Below, in pieces: positions 18,065 through 28,535 of a stretch of DNA of 53,956 nt; positions within the stretch are counted from its first letter, which is position 1, and every line of letters starts with the position of its first letter. Position numbers and translations under genes: made by a program. The notes under the pieces are model-generated. The model was not told where the DNA came from and made no database searches. It worked only from the letters and a program-made list of their open reading frames with translations. The stretch covers positions 1-53,956 of the forward strand of contig CAIYYT010000099.1 of assembly GCA_903930455.1 (NCBI GenBank). The letters run 5' to 3'. Source of the DNA: an uncultured bacterium (GTDB lineage: Bacteria > Zixibacteria > MSB-5A5 > CAIYYT01).

Positions 18065-19459
18065 ATGGACGAGACATTAGCTGACAGGACGCCACCACAG
18101 GATCGACAGGCAGAAGTGTCGCTTCTGGGTGCGCTCTTAATAGACAATTCCTATATTCCCAATGTCTGCACGATCATCAATAGTGAAGACTTCTACGATC
18201 GGCGCCACCGCATAGTGTTCGAGGCCATAGTTGCGCTTTTTGAACAGAACACTCCCGCAGATTTGGTGACTGTTACCGACAAACTGACCACGCTGTCGCA
18301 ACTTGACAATATCGGTGGTCGGGCATACCTGATCGAATTGACCGATGACGTCTATTCCGCCGCCAATTGCGAGCGCTATGCCGAAATCACCAAGGAGAAA
18401 TCGATCCTACGGCGTCTGATGGGTCTGGCGTCCAACATCTACAGCAAGGCGCAGCGGCAAGAGGGGGAGGTCAAAGAACTGCTGAACGAAGTGGAAAGCC
18501 GAATCTTCGAGATATCGTCACGTCGTTCCGACAAGGGATACCAACAGATCAAGGATTTGCTGCCGGCAACATTGAGCAGGATGGAAGAGTTAGAGAAGTT
18601 CAAAGGTCAGGTAACCGGCCTGGCCACGGGACTGACCGATTTGGATATGTTGACCGCCGGTATGCATGGTGGCGAGTTTATTGTGGTTGCCGGACGCCCG
18701 GGTATGGGCAAAACGGCGTTTGCGTTGCGTATTGTCGAAAACGTGGCGGTCGAGCAGGCAAAGCCTGTCGTTATCTTCTCATTGGAAATGTCTTCCGAAC
18801 AGATTGTGCAGCGCATGCTGGCTTCTCGGGCGCGCGTCGACTCTCATCGCCTCCGTACCGGTCGCCTGCGTGATCATGAATGGACGAATCTTAACATTGC
18901 CGCCGGACCACTGGCGGAATCGCCGATCTTCTTGGATGACTCCGCCACAATGACCGTCTGGGACCTTCGCACCAAGGCACGGTTGCTAAAGAGCCAATTT
19001 GATATCGGCTTGGTTGTAGTCGACTATTTGCAACTGATGGATGCCGGTGGACGAATCGAGAATCGTCAGCAGGAGATCTCGCTAATCAGCCGGTCTCTCA
19101 AGGGTCTGTCAAAGGAACTGAATATCCCGGTGATTGCCTGCAGCCAGTTGTCTCGACAGGTCGAAACCCGCGGTGGTGAAAAGCGACCGATTCTGGCCGA
19201 CTTGCGGGAATCGGGCGCTATCGAGCAGGACGCCGACGTTGTAGTGTTTGTCTATCGCCCGTCAGCTTACAAACTGAGCGAAGAGGAGCGCGAACAGTTG
19301 AAAGGCACTGACGAGGAGAAACTTGCGGAGATCATCGTAGCTAAGCAGCGTAATGGTCCGACCGGCACTATCAAGCTGACATTCATCGACGAGTACATCA
19401 GGTTCGAGAACCGTGACACAGTGCGCACGGACTCTGCCTATCCCAACGTGCCCTTCTAA
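18065..19459 (+). CDS. dnaB: DnaB, replicative DNA helicase
   Basis: Hexameric 5'-3' helicase of the replication fork. ATG 18065 is chosen because it gives MDETLADRTPPQDRQAE, matching the usual distance to the PP motif; ATG 18020 and TTG 18011 are open further upstream. The N-terminal domain covers residues ~10-110 and the RecA-like ATPase ~160-460. The Walker A is G210-RPGMGKT217, Walker B is VVVDYLQLM, and the arginine-containing DLRESGAIEQDAD motif is present. Length ~464. There is no intein. DnaA-box-like sites lie upstream and radA follows after 10 bp. Confidence 0.97.
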   Translation: MDETLADRTPPQDRQAEVSLLGALLIDNSYIPNVCTIINSEDFYDRRHRIVFEAIVALFEQNTPADLVTVTDKLTTLSQLDNIGGRAYLIELTDDVYSAANCERYAEITKEKSILRRLMGLASNIYSKAQRQEGEVKELLNEVESRIFEISSRRSDKGYQQIKDLLPATLSRMEELEKFKGQVTGLATGLTDLDMLTAGMHGGEFIVVAGRPGMGKTAFALRIVENVAVEQAKPVVIFSLEMSSEQIVQRMLASRARVDSHRLRTGRLRDHEWTNLNIAAGPLAESPIFLDDSATMTVWDLRTKARLLKSQFDIGLVVVDYLQLMDAGGRIENRQQEISLISRSLKGLSKELNIPVIACSQLSRQVETRGGEKRPILADLRESGAIEQDADVVVFVYRPSAYKLSEEEREQLKGTDEEKLAEIIVAKQRNGPTGTIKLTFIDEYIRFENRDTVRTDSAYPNVPF

Positions 19460-19469
19460 TGGCGCCGCA

Positions 19470-20837
19470 ATGAACACGAAGTCAAACGACAAGACCATAT
19501 ATGTCTGCTCTGCCTGTGGTAGAGGTTTCTCTCGCTGGATAGGCAAATGTCCCGATTGTGGCGAGTGGAATACTATTATCGAAGAGAAGGTGACGGCCGC
19601 AAGGCCCAAAAAACGTAGTGTTGTCCCCGAGACTGACGCCACTCCCATAACCCTATGTCATTCACGGCAGCAGCCGATGATCCAATGCGGCATAGATGAA
19701 TTTGATTTACTGCTCGGCGGTGGTCTGGTCCCTGATTCGTCCATTCTCATCGGGGGCGAACCGGGAATCGGCAAATCGACACTGATGCTACAGGTAGCAG
19801 GCGGGCTGGCGAATCAGAACCTGAGTGCGCTCTATTGCACCGGCGAGGAATCGACACAACAGGTTGGCATGCGTGGTGCACGGATCGGCATCCACAGTGA
19901 GCTTCTGCAGATTGCCGCTGTGCGCGAACTACCGCAAATCTATGCTCTGATTAATCGAATCAAGCCGGCAGTCGTGGTCATCGATTCGGCGCAGACCCTG
20001 TATGATCCCGAGCTGGAATCCGCTCCCGGTACTGTCAGCCAAATACGCTCCACGGCAGCCGAACTGGTCGACTTCTGCAAACGTGGCGATATGCTACTGG
20101 TGCTGATCGGCCACATTACCAAAGATGGCGCAATAGCCGGACCGAAGATTCTTGAGCATCTCGTCGATGTGGTGCTGTACTTTGAAGGTGAGAGCCACAA
20201 TTGGTTCAGGTTGCTGCGCGTCAAGAAGAACCGATTTGGGCCGGCATCGGAGATCGGCATTTTTCAGATCGGCGAAGAAGGATTGTTTGCGGTCGGCAAT
20301 CCGTCCGAGTTGTTTCTGAACGAATATCCCGAAGACATCCCCGGTCGTGCCGTTGTCACCGCTGTCGAAGGGCAGCGTCCACTCCTGTTGGAGATACAGG
20401 CGCTGGCAACTCAAACCAACTTCGGTTTCCCACAGCGCGTGTCATCCGGCTATGACTCCCGTCGGTTAGCCTTGATGCTCGCGATCCTGGAGAAGCGGCA
20501 GCGGATACAGTTCGGCCAGCGCGATGTGTTCGTCAATCTGGCGGGGGGACTCAAAATTGATGATCCGGCGCTTGACTTAGGATTGGTTGCAGCTCTGATA
20601 TCATCCGTTGAAGATATTCCGGTGCAGCCGCAGACAGTACTGATTGGTGAAGTCGGTCTGTCGGGCGAAGTTCGCGCCGTGCCTTTTGCTGAACGTCGCA
20701 TAGCCGAGGCTGCAAAGCTCGGATTTCAGAAAGTAATCCTGCCAAAGAAGAACCTGAGAGGATTGAAGCCTCGAAACGACATCGCGCTGGTAGGCGTAGA
20801 GAAACTTCAGGAGCTTCCCAAAGCCGCATTAATGTGA
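19470..20837 (+). CDS. radA: RadA/Sms DNA repair protein
   Basis: DnaB-like helicase that helps branch migration in recombination. ATG 19470 gives a C4 zinc finger at C13-x2-C16...C27-x2-C30. Then come the ATPase with Walker A G96-EPGIGKST104 and the RadA-specific K253-NRFG motif. A Lon-like protease-fold domain (from ~residue 350, with DVFVNLAGGLKI) ends the protein. At 455 residues the length is typical. It lies 10 bp after dnaB, so the two replication/recombination ATPases are co-transcribed. A convergent lipoprotein gene follows. Confidence 0.95.
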   Translation: MNTKSNDKTIYVCSACGRGFSRWIGKCPDCGEWNTIIEEKVTAARPKKRSVVPETDATPITLCHSRQQPMIQCGIDEFDLLLGGGLVPDSSILIGGEPGIGKSTLMLQVAGGLANQNLSALYCTGEESTQQVGMRGARIGIHSELLQIAAVRELPQIYALINRIKPAVVVIDSAQTLYDPELESAPGTVSQIRSTAAELVDFCKRGDMLLVLIGHITKDGAIAGPKILEHLVDVVLYFEGESHNWFRLLRVKKNRFGPASEIGIFQIGEEGLFAVGNPSELFLNEYPEDIPGRAVVTAVEGQRPLLLEIQALATQTNFGFPQRVSSGYDSRRLALMLAILEKRQRIQFGQRDVFVNLAGGLKIDDPALDLGLVAALISSVEDIPVQPQTVLIGEVGLSGEVRAVPFAERRIAEAAKLGFQKVILPKKNLRGLKPRNDIALVGVEKLQELPKAALM

Positions 20838-20928
20838 GGCAGACTCTCTCGGGGCCAGAAGAACTACCGAGTGCTTCGACAGACACCCGCTTCTTGGGGC
20901 GACTAGGCGTAGTTACTGGATTCGCGCT

Positions 20929-21897
20929 CTATTCGGTAATGCGATACGAGATCGCCCAGATGAAATTGCCGAAGGTATTGACATTCGCATCACGCAACGC
21001 CGCCGGGTGAAATGCCTCGATCACGATCTGGCTGCAGGCTCCAGCCTCCCCCGCTGAACTCTCAGCCATGTCGCTATAGCTGAAATGTCCGTCGCCGAGG
21101 TCCTCCATCGCGAAGTGCTCCATCACCCCATTTATCTCGTAATGGACGTAGATGTCTTCCGGAACGAGAGCGTCATCAGCAGGGTTGGCATAGACGTCGA
21201 TCGTCACCGGCTCGCTGCGGCTGATACGTGGAATCTGCTGCGCCGGCAGATAGGCGGACTTGACCTTGGGACGCGAGACCAACCTCTGGTCGGCCCATTC
21301 AAGGACAACCGAATCGAGAACTGGAGATGCGGCGTTCTTCGTGGAACGCTGCCACTGACCACCAATGGCATACAACGACCAGCCGCGATAGGCAGCGTCA
21401 TCCGAACTGAATTTCACCATCATGGCAGGCAGGTTCTCGAAGTACGTTACGTCCTTGATTGTAACAGACTTCGTAACGGCGTCAATGATGTGATACCGGC
21501 ACACCAATGAATCCATTATAGTCGCATTTCTGACATGCGCTCTCCTGCTTGCGTCAACCTGAATCTCCGCACAGGGATTGTCTTGGTTGAGATCATCCGC
21601 GAGGCAGGAATCGGTAGCTGACGGGATCGTACGCTTGTGTGATACGATTTCCACCCAGTAATCCTGCGGTGTGATCGATTCGGCACCCAAGGCTGCCGGG
21701 GCTGTCTGCAAGGCCCGATTGGTGACATCGAGCCAGATTTGGGGGTAGATCGACGTAGCCACCGCGTCACGGGTCAGCAACTGAGTTATCTGATATAGAT
21801 CGGTCAACTGGTAGTCCGATGTCTTGTCGCTGCAGCCGGCCCAAAGCGCTACCACGACCAAGACGGTTATGACAAGTATCTTTCTTCCAAACGGCAT
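20929..21897 (-). CDS. Hypothetical lipoprotein
   Basis: Not recognised. 322 residues from ATG 21897, preceded by AGAGG (GTG 21903 is also possible). A lysine-arginine start, a hydrophobic stretch and WAGC with C22 form a likely lipobox, so the protein is probably lipid-anchored. The middle region contains two cysteine pairs. The C-terminal half has a beta-rich, Ig-like feel (EPVTIDVYANPADDALVPEDIYVHYEING). It is convergent with radA and lies 56 bp upstream of nothing but the uvrB end. Its role is unknown. Confidence 0.6.
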   Translation of the reverse strand: MPFGRKILVITVLVVVALWAGCSDKTSDYQLTDLYQITQLLTRDAVATSIYPQIWLDVTNRALQTAPAALGAESITPQDYWVEIVSHKRTIPSATDSCLADDLNQDNPCAEIQVDASRRAHVRNATIMDSLVCRYHIIDAVTKSVTIKDVTYFENLPAMMVKFSSDDAAYRGWSLYAIGGQWQRSTKNAASPVLDSVVLEWADQRLVSRPKVKSAYLPAQQIPRISRSEPVTIDVYANPADDALVPEDIYVHYEINGVMEHFAMEDLGDGHFSYSDMAESSAGEAGACSQIVIEAFHPAALRDANVNTFGNFIWAISYRITE

Positions 21898-21953
21898 GTT
21901 CACACCTCTTGTTTTATCATTAAGACGGCCGATTGGCCGTTTTGTTCAATCGC

Positions 21954-23954
21954 CTATCTTTTTGCTTTCTTGCGTTTGACGCCTTCTTTGAGTCCCTCGA
22001 TTCGATCTCGCAACTCGGCGGCGCGCTCAAACTCCAACTCTCTGGCGGCCGCCTCCATCTGCTGGATCAGAAACGCAGTCTTGTCCTCGACAGTCATTTC
22101 CTCGAAAAAATCCGGCAGCAACATCTCTTGGTTCTCTGCAGTTTTGCTGTCGGCAAAGCGGGTTGCCTGGAGAATCTCCTCTCGCGTCTTGTAAATGGTC
22201 TCCGGTATGATATCGTGTTCCCGGTTGTAATCAACTTGAATCTGGCGACGACGATTGGTTTCGGCAATCATTTTCTTCATTGAGTTGGTGATGGTGTCAG
22301 CGTACATGATCACTCCACCGTCAACGTTGCGCGCCGCGCGGCCGGCTGTTTGCATCAGGGAGCGCTCCGAGCGCAAGAATCCTTCCTTGTCGGCGTCCAG
22401 AATGGCAACCAGTGACACCTCCGGCAAATCAAGTCCTTCGCGGAGCAAGTTGATACCAACCAATACATCAAATTCCGCCAGGCGCAGATCGCGCAGGATC
22501 TCTGTCCGCTCAATTGTGTCGATCTCCGAATGCAGATACCGTACCCTAATGCTCAGGCGCGCCAGATAGTCTGCCAAGTCCTCGGCCATCCGCTTGGTGA
22601 GTGTCGTGACCAGAACTCGCTGTCCGGAAGCCGCGCACTTGCGAATCTCCTTGATCAGGTCGTCGATTTGTCCTTCGACAGGTTTGATCGTGATCGTGGG
22701 ATCGACCAATCCAGTCGGTCGGATAATCTGCTCCACCACCACGCCGCCGGAATTCTCCAACTCCAGATCACCCGGAGTTGCCGAGCAATAGATCGTTTGC
22801 GGAATCAACTGGACGAATTCATTATAGACCAACGGTCGGTTATCAAGCGCTGACGGAAGCCGGAAGCCATGTGCGACCAATACTTCCTTGCGAGAGCGAT
22901 CGCCCGCATACATCCCCTTGATCTGGGGGATGGTCTGGTGCGATTCATCAATAATCAGCAGAAAATCGGACGGAAAGAAGTCAATCAGCGTGTAGGGTCG
23001 CTCACCCGGCGCCCGACCGGAAAACCAGCGTGAGTAATTCTCGATGCCGGTGCAGTATCCGATTTCGCGCAGCATTTCCAGATCATACAGCGTGCGCGAT
23101 TCCAGTCGTTGAGCTTCCAGCAGCTTGTCATGAGCGCGGAACTCCGCTAGTTGCAGCCGGAGTTCTTCCTGTATGCCAGCGACGGCCCGTTGAACCGTGT
23201 CCGAACCGGTAACAAAATGTCGTGCCGGATAGATCGCGATTCTTTCGAGTTCAGATTGGACCTCACCGGTGAGCGGGTTGAACGTGCGGATGCGGTCAAT
23301 CGCATCACCGAACATCTCAATGCGCACGCCGTTGACCTCGTAGGCCGGAAATATCTCGATCGTGTCCCCGCGCACGCGGAAGTGCCCACGCGAAAAATCG
23401 ATATCGTTGCGAGTATACTGAATGTCAATCAACCGTCGCAGAATGCTATTGCGTTCGGCCTCCTCGCCGGTTTTCAGCAGCAGCAACATGTTTTTGTATT
23501 CGGTCGGCGAGCCGATGCCGTAGATGCACGAAACGGAGGCAATGATGACCACATCACTGCGTTCAAGCAACGAACTGGTAGCGCGCAGCCGCAATCGATC
23601 TATATTCTCGTTGATTGACGTGTCTTTCTCGATGTAGGTGTCGGTCGCCGGCATATAGGCTTCCGGCTGATAGTAGTCGTAGTAGCTTATAAAGAATTCG
23701 ACGGCGTTGTCGGGGAAATACGCCTGGAACTCACCATACAGTTGGGCCGCCAGTGTCTTGTTGTGCGAGATGATAAGGGTCGGTTTGCCGATGTTCTTGA
23801 TGACATTGGCCATCGTAAACGTCTTGCCCGAACCGGTCACCCCCAACAGAGTCTGATATTTCTCTCCGGCCAGCACCCCTTGTGTCAGTTTGGCTATGGC
23901 CTGTGGTTGGTCGCCACGCGGCTGGTATTTGGAGACTAGCTTAAAATCTGCCAC
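21954..23954 (-). CDS. uvrB: UvrB, excinuclease ABC subunit B
   Basis: Damage-verifying helicase of nucleotide excision repair. GTG 23954 gives [20 protein letters not shown] at the start, matching UvrB N-termini; a TTG at 23972 would add six residues. Walker A is G38-VTGSGKT45, and the beta-hairpin [12 protein letters not shown] is present. The helicase motifs continue to [13 protein letters not shown] motif near residues 625-660 ([20 protein letters not shown]) binds UvrC. The length of 666 is normal. It is divergent from rplU across a 196-bp spacer. Confidence 0.97.
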   Translation of the reverse strand: MADFKLVSKYQPRGDQPQAIAKLTQGVLAGEKYQTLLGVTGSGKTFTMANVIKNIGKPTLIISHNKTLAAQLYGEFQAYFPDNAVEFFISYYDYYQPEAYMPATDTYIEKDTSINENIDRLRLRATSSLLERSDVVIIASVSCIYGIGSPTEYKNMLLLLKTGEEAERNSILRRLIDIQYTRNDIDFSRGHFRVRGDTIEIFPAYEVNGVRIEMFGDAIDRIRTFNPLTGEVQSELERIAIYPARHFVTGSDTVQRAVAGIQEELRLQLAEFRAHDKLLEAQRLESRTLYDLEMLREIGYCTGIENYSRWFSGRAPGERPYTLIDFFPSDFLLIIDESHQTIPQIKGMYAGDRSRKEVLVAHGFRLPSALDNRPLVYNEFVQLIPQTIYCSATPGDLELENSGGVVVEQIIRPTGLVDPTITIKPVEGQIDDLIKEIRKCAASGQRVLVTTLTKRMAEDLADYLARLSIRVRYLHSEIDTIERTEILRDLRLAEFDVLVGINLLREGLDLPEVSLVAILDADKEGFLRSERSLMQTAGRAARNVDGGVIMYADTITNSMKKMIAETNRRRQIQVDYNREHDIIPETIYKTREEILQATRFADSKTAENQEMLLPDFFEEMTVEDKTAFLIQQMEAAARELEFERAAELRDRIEGLKEGVKRKKAKR

Positions 23955-24078
23955 GACTACAATGTACCACAAAAGGAAGTTACGTCAATCGCTGTCACAG
24001 ACGTTTTTTGGGAACTTCTTGGGCCGCGTATGTTTAAGACTGATAGACTGTTAAGCATCGGTGTACGTCAGATTCTGC

Positions 24079-24106
24079 TTGACAATGGCTGTCTTTCCAC
24101 TATTTT
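24079..24106 (+). promoter_or_regulatory. Probable promoter for rplU-bamA
   Basis: TTGACA (24079-24084) with a 16-bp spacer and TATTTT (24101-24106), 45 bp before the rplU start. The ribosome site GAAGGGAG then precedes ATG 24151. Confidence 0.55.
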
Positions 24107-24150
24107 GGGAAGTTTATTTCTCGTTTTCTTATGAAGGGAGTAACAGTCTT

Positions 24151-24459
24151 ATGTATGCAATCGTTGAGACAGCCGGCCTGCAGTTCCGGGTGGAGGAAGG
24201 TGACATACTCAAGGTGCCAATGTTGGTTGGCCAACCGGGTGGCAGTCACGAATTCGATAGAGTTCTGATGATCGGCGGCGACGAAAACCGCATTGGCAAG
24301 CCGGTCGTTGAGGGTGCGAGAGTTCAGGCAACAATACTGAGCCACGGCAAGAGCGAAAAGGTGATCATTTTCAAGAAGAAAAAGCGTACCGACTACTATT
24401 TGAAGCGCGGTCATCGTCAGGACGTCACGGAGCTGAAGATCGAAAAAATTATCATCTGA
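24151..24459 (+). CDS. rplU: Ribosomal protein L21
   Basis: 50S ribosomal protein L21, 102 residues, from ATG 24151 after a strong GAAGGGAG. It begins MYAIVETAGLQFRVEEGD and ends with the L21 signature KKKKRTDYYLKRGHRQ. Unusually, no rpmA (L27) gene follows: bamA starts 14 bp downstream. Confidence 0.96.
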   Translation: MYAIVETAGLQFRVEEGDILKVPMLVGQPGGSHEFDRVLMIGGDENRIGKPVVEGARVQATILSHGKSEKVIIFKKKKRTDYYLKRGHRQDVTELKIEKIII

Positions 24460-24472
24460 AGGATACAGACGG

Positions 24473-26791
24473 ATGTTTGGAACTAAGGCAGCGCAGTTAC
24501 TACTACTCACGTTGCTTGTACTAGCGACGGCCTCCGAGGTGCGGTCTCAAGCATATCAGATTACAACGGTCGAGGTCGAAGGCAACAGGACAGTCGAGAC
24601 CTCACTGATCCTATCGGTGTCGGGCCTGCAGCCGGGGTCTACCTTGTCGTCGACTGCGGCGCAGCAAGCAATCCGCCAGATTTACGCGCTGGGGCTGTTT
24701 GCCGATGTCGCAATCGATGGTGAGCTTGCGGGTGGAGGCATACGCCTCAGGATTGTCGTCAAAGAGCATCCGAAGATCAAGACCTTCAAGATTGAGGGAA
24801 ACAAGCATATCAAGAACGACGAGATTAAGCCGAAGTTAGTCGTTTTCGAGAATCAGCCTGCAGGGCCATACCGGATTTCTGCCAGTTGCGAAGGGATCAA
24901 GAGTCTCTACCGCAAAGAGGGCTACTATCTCGCCGAGGTGAAGCCTGAAATAAAGACGCTCGACTCCGGTGACGTGGCTCTGACTCTCAAGATCAAAGAA
25001 AATGAGAAAGTCAAAATCCGTGACATTCGCTTCGCTGGAAACTCCGTTTTCAAGGATGACAAGCTGCGCGGCGAAATGAAAAGCAAGCCGGACGGATTCT
25101 TGCGCTCAGGTTCCTTCAAACAAGACCAATTCGACGAAGACAAAGACAAGATAATTCAGTTCTACAATAAGAAGGGCTACATCGATGCGGCGGTGACCGG
25201 GGACAGCATCACCGTTAATCCCGACGGCAAGGGAATGCTCGTACAGATCTTTCTCACCGAAGGAAATCGATACTACTTCGGCGATGTAAGTTTCGTCGGC
25301 AACGAGAAGTTCACGGCGGATGCTTTGAGAAAGCAGTTGAAGTTCAAGAACGGAGATATCTACAATTCGGAGAAATTCGATGAATCGGTAACCAATCTCT
25401 ATACCGCCTATCAGGATGAGGGTTATATCCATGCGCGCATCATTGACAACCCTCAGACCGTTGACTCTGTGCGGCAGATTAGTTTCGAGGTTTCCGAAGG
25501 AATGCCGTCGCACATAAACAAGGTACTGATTGAAGGGAACACCAAAACCAAAGAGAAAGTTATTCGACGCGAACTGTTTTCTCGACCGGGAGACATCTTC
25601 CAACGGTCGGTGTTGATGCGATCGATGCGCAATGTGATGGTGCTGAACTACTTCAATCCTGAGAAAACGACTCCCGACATCAAGAACCTGCCTAACGGTG
25701 ACATTGATCTGCAAGTCAAGGTCGAGGAAAAACCAACCGGCCAAGTGCAGGCAGGCGCCGGCTACTCGGCGACAGACAAGCTGGTGGGCACACTGGGACT
25801 CGGCATTCCCAATTTCCGAGGGAACGGCCAGAGTGTCAATCTTGACTGGGCATTCGGCAGCAGCAAGACATCGGTTTCGCTGTCGTTTACGGAACCCTGG
25901 ATGTTCGACAGACCGACTTCCATGGGATTTGATCTCTTTAACATTACTCGCGTGCTTACTTACTCCGATGAGCAGTTTAGCGAGGAGAGTCGCGGTACCG
26001 GAGTGAATGTCGGAAGAAGGCTAAGTTGGCCGGATGACTACTTCCGAATCTCTGCTCGCTATACTCTCGAGAAGATTCGCTACTATGATTTTAACACTGT
26101 CTATCGTACTCGCTATGCGGGCGATGCCACCAGTTTGCTGGCGTACGAAAATCAGTGGCAAACCACATCGGTGGTCGGTGTCACGATTACGCGCGATTCA
26201 CGCGATCTCTCGCAATTTGCCACTTCGGGCGCGCTGGTCACACTCAATTCCGAGTACTCTGGTGGTCCGCTCGGCGGCGACTGGTTGTATCACAAGCATG
26301 TTTTCGATGCGGCAAAGTACACTCGCATCTGGTGGAAACTGGTCTTAGCAACGAAAGCCCGAGTCGGAGTCGTTGACTCACCCGATGGTGACACGAAGAT
26401 ACCCTATACTGAACGATTTGCCCCCGGTGGCACTTCCACTGATGGGATGATCCGGGGTTATGACGAATATACTGTTGGTCCCCGAAGCTCCAGCGGAGCG
26501 TATTTGCGCGGAAGATCGGAGTTGGTCTACAACGTTGAATTGCAGGCGCCGATTGTACCGCAGCAAATTTATGCTCTCGTCTTCGCGGACGCCGGAAACT
26601 CGTGGCTGTCCGGCCGCCAGATCAGACCTTTTGACTTGGACAAGTATGACGGGCTGAAGAAATCAGTTGGCGCCGGCGCCCGAATAAATATCCCGGGCGT
26701 AGGTATGATCGGCCTTGACATCGGTTACGGGTACAATCGCTCGGATGGGGCGCAATGGAAACCGCATTTTCAATTTGGAGCCACTTTTTAG
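24473..26791 (+). CDS. bamA: BamA, outer membrane protein assembly factor
   Basis: Core of the BAM complex that inserts beta-barrel proteins in the outer membrane. It is 772 residues. A signal peptide (1-25, ending EVRSQ) is followed by five POTRA domains (~27-420; repeats such as IKTFKIEGNKHIKNDEI and KVKIRDIRFAGNSVFKDD). The 16-strand barrel covers ~430-772. The barrel contains MIRGYDEYTVGPR (the VRGF/Y-type loop-6 motif) and ends on a terminal aromatic F (GATF). GAAGGA precedes ATG 24473. It lies between rplU and the Skp-like chaperone, forming an envelope-assembly cluster with lpxD. Confidence 0.95.
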   Translation: MFGTKAAQLLLLTLLVLATASEVRSQAYQITTVEVEGNRTVETSLILSVSGLQPGSTLSSTAAQQAIRQIYALGLFADVAIDGELAGGGIRLRIVVKEHPKIKTFKIEGNKHIKNDEIKPKLVVFENQPAGPYRISASCEGIKSLYRKEGYYLAEVKPEIKTLDSGDVALTLKIKENEKVKIRDIRFAGNSVFKDDKLRGEMKSKPDGFLRSGSFKQDQFDEDKDKIIQFYNKKGYIDAAVTGDSITVNPDGKGMLVQIFLTEGNRYYFGDVSFVGNEKFTADALRKQLKFKNGDIYNSEKFDESVTNLYTAYQDEGYIHARIIDNPQTVDSVRQISFEVSEGMPSHINKVLIEGNTKTKEKVIRRELFSRPGDIFQRSVLMRSMRNVMVLNYFNPEKTTPDIKNLPNGDIDLQVKVEEKPTGQVQAGAGYSATDKLVGTLGLGIPNFRGNGQSVNLDWAFGSSKTSVSLSFTEPWMFDRPTSMGFDLFNITRVLTYSDEQFSEESRGTGVNVGRRLSWPDDYFRISARYTLEKIRYYDFNTVYRTRYAGDATSLLAYENQWQTTSVVGVTITRDSRDLSQFATSGALVTLNSEYSGGPLGGDWLYHKHVFDAAKYTRIWWKLVLATKARVGVVDSPDGDTKIPYTERFAPGGTSTDGMIRGYDEYTVGPRSSSGAYLRGRSELVYNVELQAPIVPQQIYALVFADAGNSWLSGRQIRPFDLDKYDGLKKSVGAGARINIPGVGMIGLDIGYGYNRSDGAQWKPHFQFGATF

Positions 26792-26816
26792 TCCAAAATA
26801 GCAACGGAGGAACCCA

Positions 26817-27347
26817 ATGGATTATTGTTTCAGGAAGAGCTTGCTGATTGCCTTGCTGGCAGTTCTTGCGCTGCCCTATGCCGCGAAAGCGCAGGAAAAA
26901 ATCGTGTATATCGACTCCTATCGCATTCGGCTCGAATACAAAGAGTTCCAGGACGCACAAGCGCAGTTCAACAAGGAAGTTGAGCAATGGAACGCCGAGG
27001 TGGAAAAGGGTCAGAAAGAGGTCGAGGCAATGGAGGCCGATCTGAGCAAACAGACACTGATCCTTTCTGATGCGAAGAAGAAGGAAAAAGAGGCTGAGAT
27101 TCAGCAGAAGAAGGATGTCTGGCAGAAGATGGCTAATGACATCTTCGGACCAGATGGTCGTGCTGAGAAGCGAAACGCTGAATTGACCAAACCGTTGCTG
27201 GACAAGATCAACGCGGTGCTTGAAAAAATCGCCATTGCGGAAGGTTACGCTCTCGTCTTGGATACCGTGAATGGCAATATCGCCTATGGCAAGAAAGATC
27301 TCGATATCACCGAGAAGGTTCTGGAAGAACTCGAAAAAACACAGTAA
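26817..27347 (+). CDS. OmpH/Skp family periplasmic chaperone
   Basis: Skp-like chaperone that holds unfolded outer-membrane proteins before BAM. 176 residues: signal peptide 1-24 (ending AAKAQ), a short beta segment (EKIVYIDSYRI), a long charged coiled coil (~40-120, rich in K/E/Q), and a C-terminal return strand region (GYALVLDTVNGNIAYGKKDLDITEKVL). GGAGGA precedes ATG 26817. Its position between bamA and lpxD is the classic arrangement. Confidence 0.9.
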   Translation: MDYCFRKSLLIALLAVLALPYAAKAQEKIVYIDSYRIRLEYKEFQDAQAQFNKEVEQWNAEVEKGQKEVEAMEADLSKQTLILSDAKKKEKEAEIQQKKDVWQKMANDIFGPDGRAEKRNAELTKPLLDKINAVLEKIAIAEGYALVLDTVNGNIAYGKKDLDITEKVLEELEKTQ

Positions 27348-27350
27348 CGC

Positions 27351-28388
27351 ATGAAGCTTTCTGAGATCGCCGAGAGAACCGGGGCGACCCTGATTGGCGA
27401 CGGCAGTGCCGAAATCCTCAGGGTCAGCACTGTTGAGCAGGCCGGAACAGGGGACCTGACCTTTGTCGCCAATCCCCGCTACAACCATTTTCTTGAATCC
27501 ACGCAAGCTACAGCGGTAGTCCTAAGCAAGGCTATTGAGACATCGCGCTTAAACCTGCTGGTTCATCCCGACCCTTACTACGCCTTCAGCGTAGCCCTTA
27601 CGCTCTTCTACCCGAAACCCGGCAGTCATCTCAAGTCCGGAATTGCCGCCAACGCCGTTGTCGCGCCGACTGCTACCATTGGCGCGAATGTCCATGTGGG
27701 CAATTTCGTGGAGATTGGCGAGGGCGCTGTCATCGGCGACGGCACAAAGATCATGAAGGGCTGTACCATCGGTGCGGGGGTCAAGATTGGCAGGGATTGT
27801 CTGCTCCATCCCAACGTTACGGTCTATGACGGTTGTCTTTTCGGTAATCATGTCGCCATTCATTCCGGCACGGTGATCGGATCGGATGGATTTGGTTATG
27901 CTATTCATGACGGTATTCATCACAAGATATTGCAGGTTGGAATAGTCCGAATCGAGGACAATGTCGAGATCGGCTCCAACTGTTCGATTGATCGTGCGGC
28001 TCTCAACGAGACGGTGATCGGCGAAGGCACCAAGATTGACAACCTCGTGCAAATCGCTCACAATGTAAAGATTGGCAAGCGCTGCATCATTGTTGCGCAG
28101 GTCGGTATCTCGGGCTCGACCGTCCTTGGTGAGTATGTTACACTTGCCGGGCAGGTGGGCGTCGTTGGACACATCGAGATTGGTGATCGGGCGATAGTCA
28201 TTGCACAGGCAGGTGTGCCGAAGTCGCTGGAAGGTGGCAAGATTTATGCCGGTTCGCCGGCGCGGGAATTCATGGAATTCAAGAAAACCGAAGCGCAGAT
28301 TCACCGCTTACCGCAACGACTGGAACAACTTAAGAAGCTGGAAGCGGAAATTGCAGATATTAGAACAAAACTGGAGACAACGGACTAG
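27351..28388 (+). CDS. lpxD: LpxD, UDP-3-O-acylglucosamine N-acyltransferase
   Basis: Third step of lipid A synthesis, adding an acyl chain to UDP-3-O-acyl-glucosamine. The N-terminal uridine-binding domain (1-~95) is followed by a left-handed beta-helix of hexapeptide repeats (~100-300). The catalytic histidine is H237 in [11 protein letters not shown]-terminal helix ends in ETTD. It is 345 residues and starts 4 bp after the Skp-like gene. Its presence shows that the cell probably makes an LPS-type outer membrane. lpxC, fabZ and lpxA, often next, are absent here. Confidence 0.95.
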   Translation: MKLSEIAERTGATLIGDGSAEILRVSTVEQAGTGDLTFVANPRYNHFLESTQATAVVLSKAIETSRLNLLVHPDPYYAFSVALTLFYPKPGSHLKSGIAANAVVAPTATIGANVHVGNFVEIGEGAVIGDGTKIMKGCTIGAGVKIGRDCLLHPNVTVYDGCLFGNHVAIHSGTVIGSDGFGYAIHDGIHHKILQVGIVRIEDNVEIGSNCSIDRAALNETVIGEGTKIDNLVQIAHNVKIGKRCIIVAQVGISGSTVLGEYVTLAGQVGVVGHIEIGDRAIVIAQAGVPKSLEGGKIYAGSPAREFMEFKKTEAQIHRLPQRLEQLKKLEAEIADIRTKLETTD

Positions 28389-28474
28389 GCTGATTGCCTA
28401 AGGGAGCGCCATGCCTGGGCGTCGTGTGCGGGTTAGCAGCCACCTGACACACTGCCCCAAAGCAACTAACTTGC

Positions 28475-28502
28475 TTGACATCGCGGCGCTTTTGCGTATA
28501 AT
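28475..28502 (+). promoter_or_regulatory. Consensus sigma-70 promoter
   Basis: Both hexamers are perfect: TTGACA (28475-28480), a 16-bp spacer, and TATAAT (28497-28502). It lies 34 bp before the small Cys-rich gene and is the strongest promoter match in the window. Confidence 0.8.
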
Positions 28503-28535
28503 AAAGGTCAATGTTTTTCTTAGGAGTTCTGGGAA

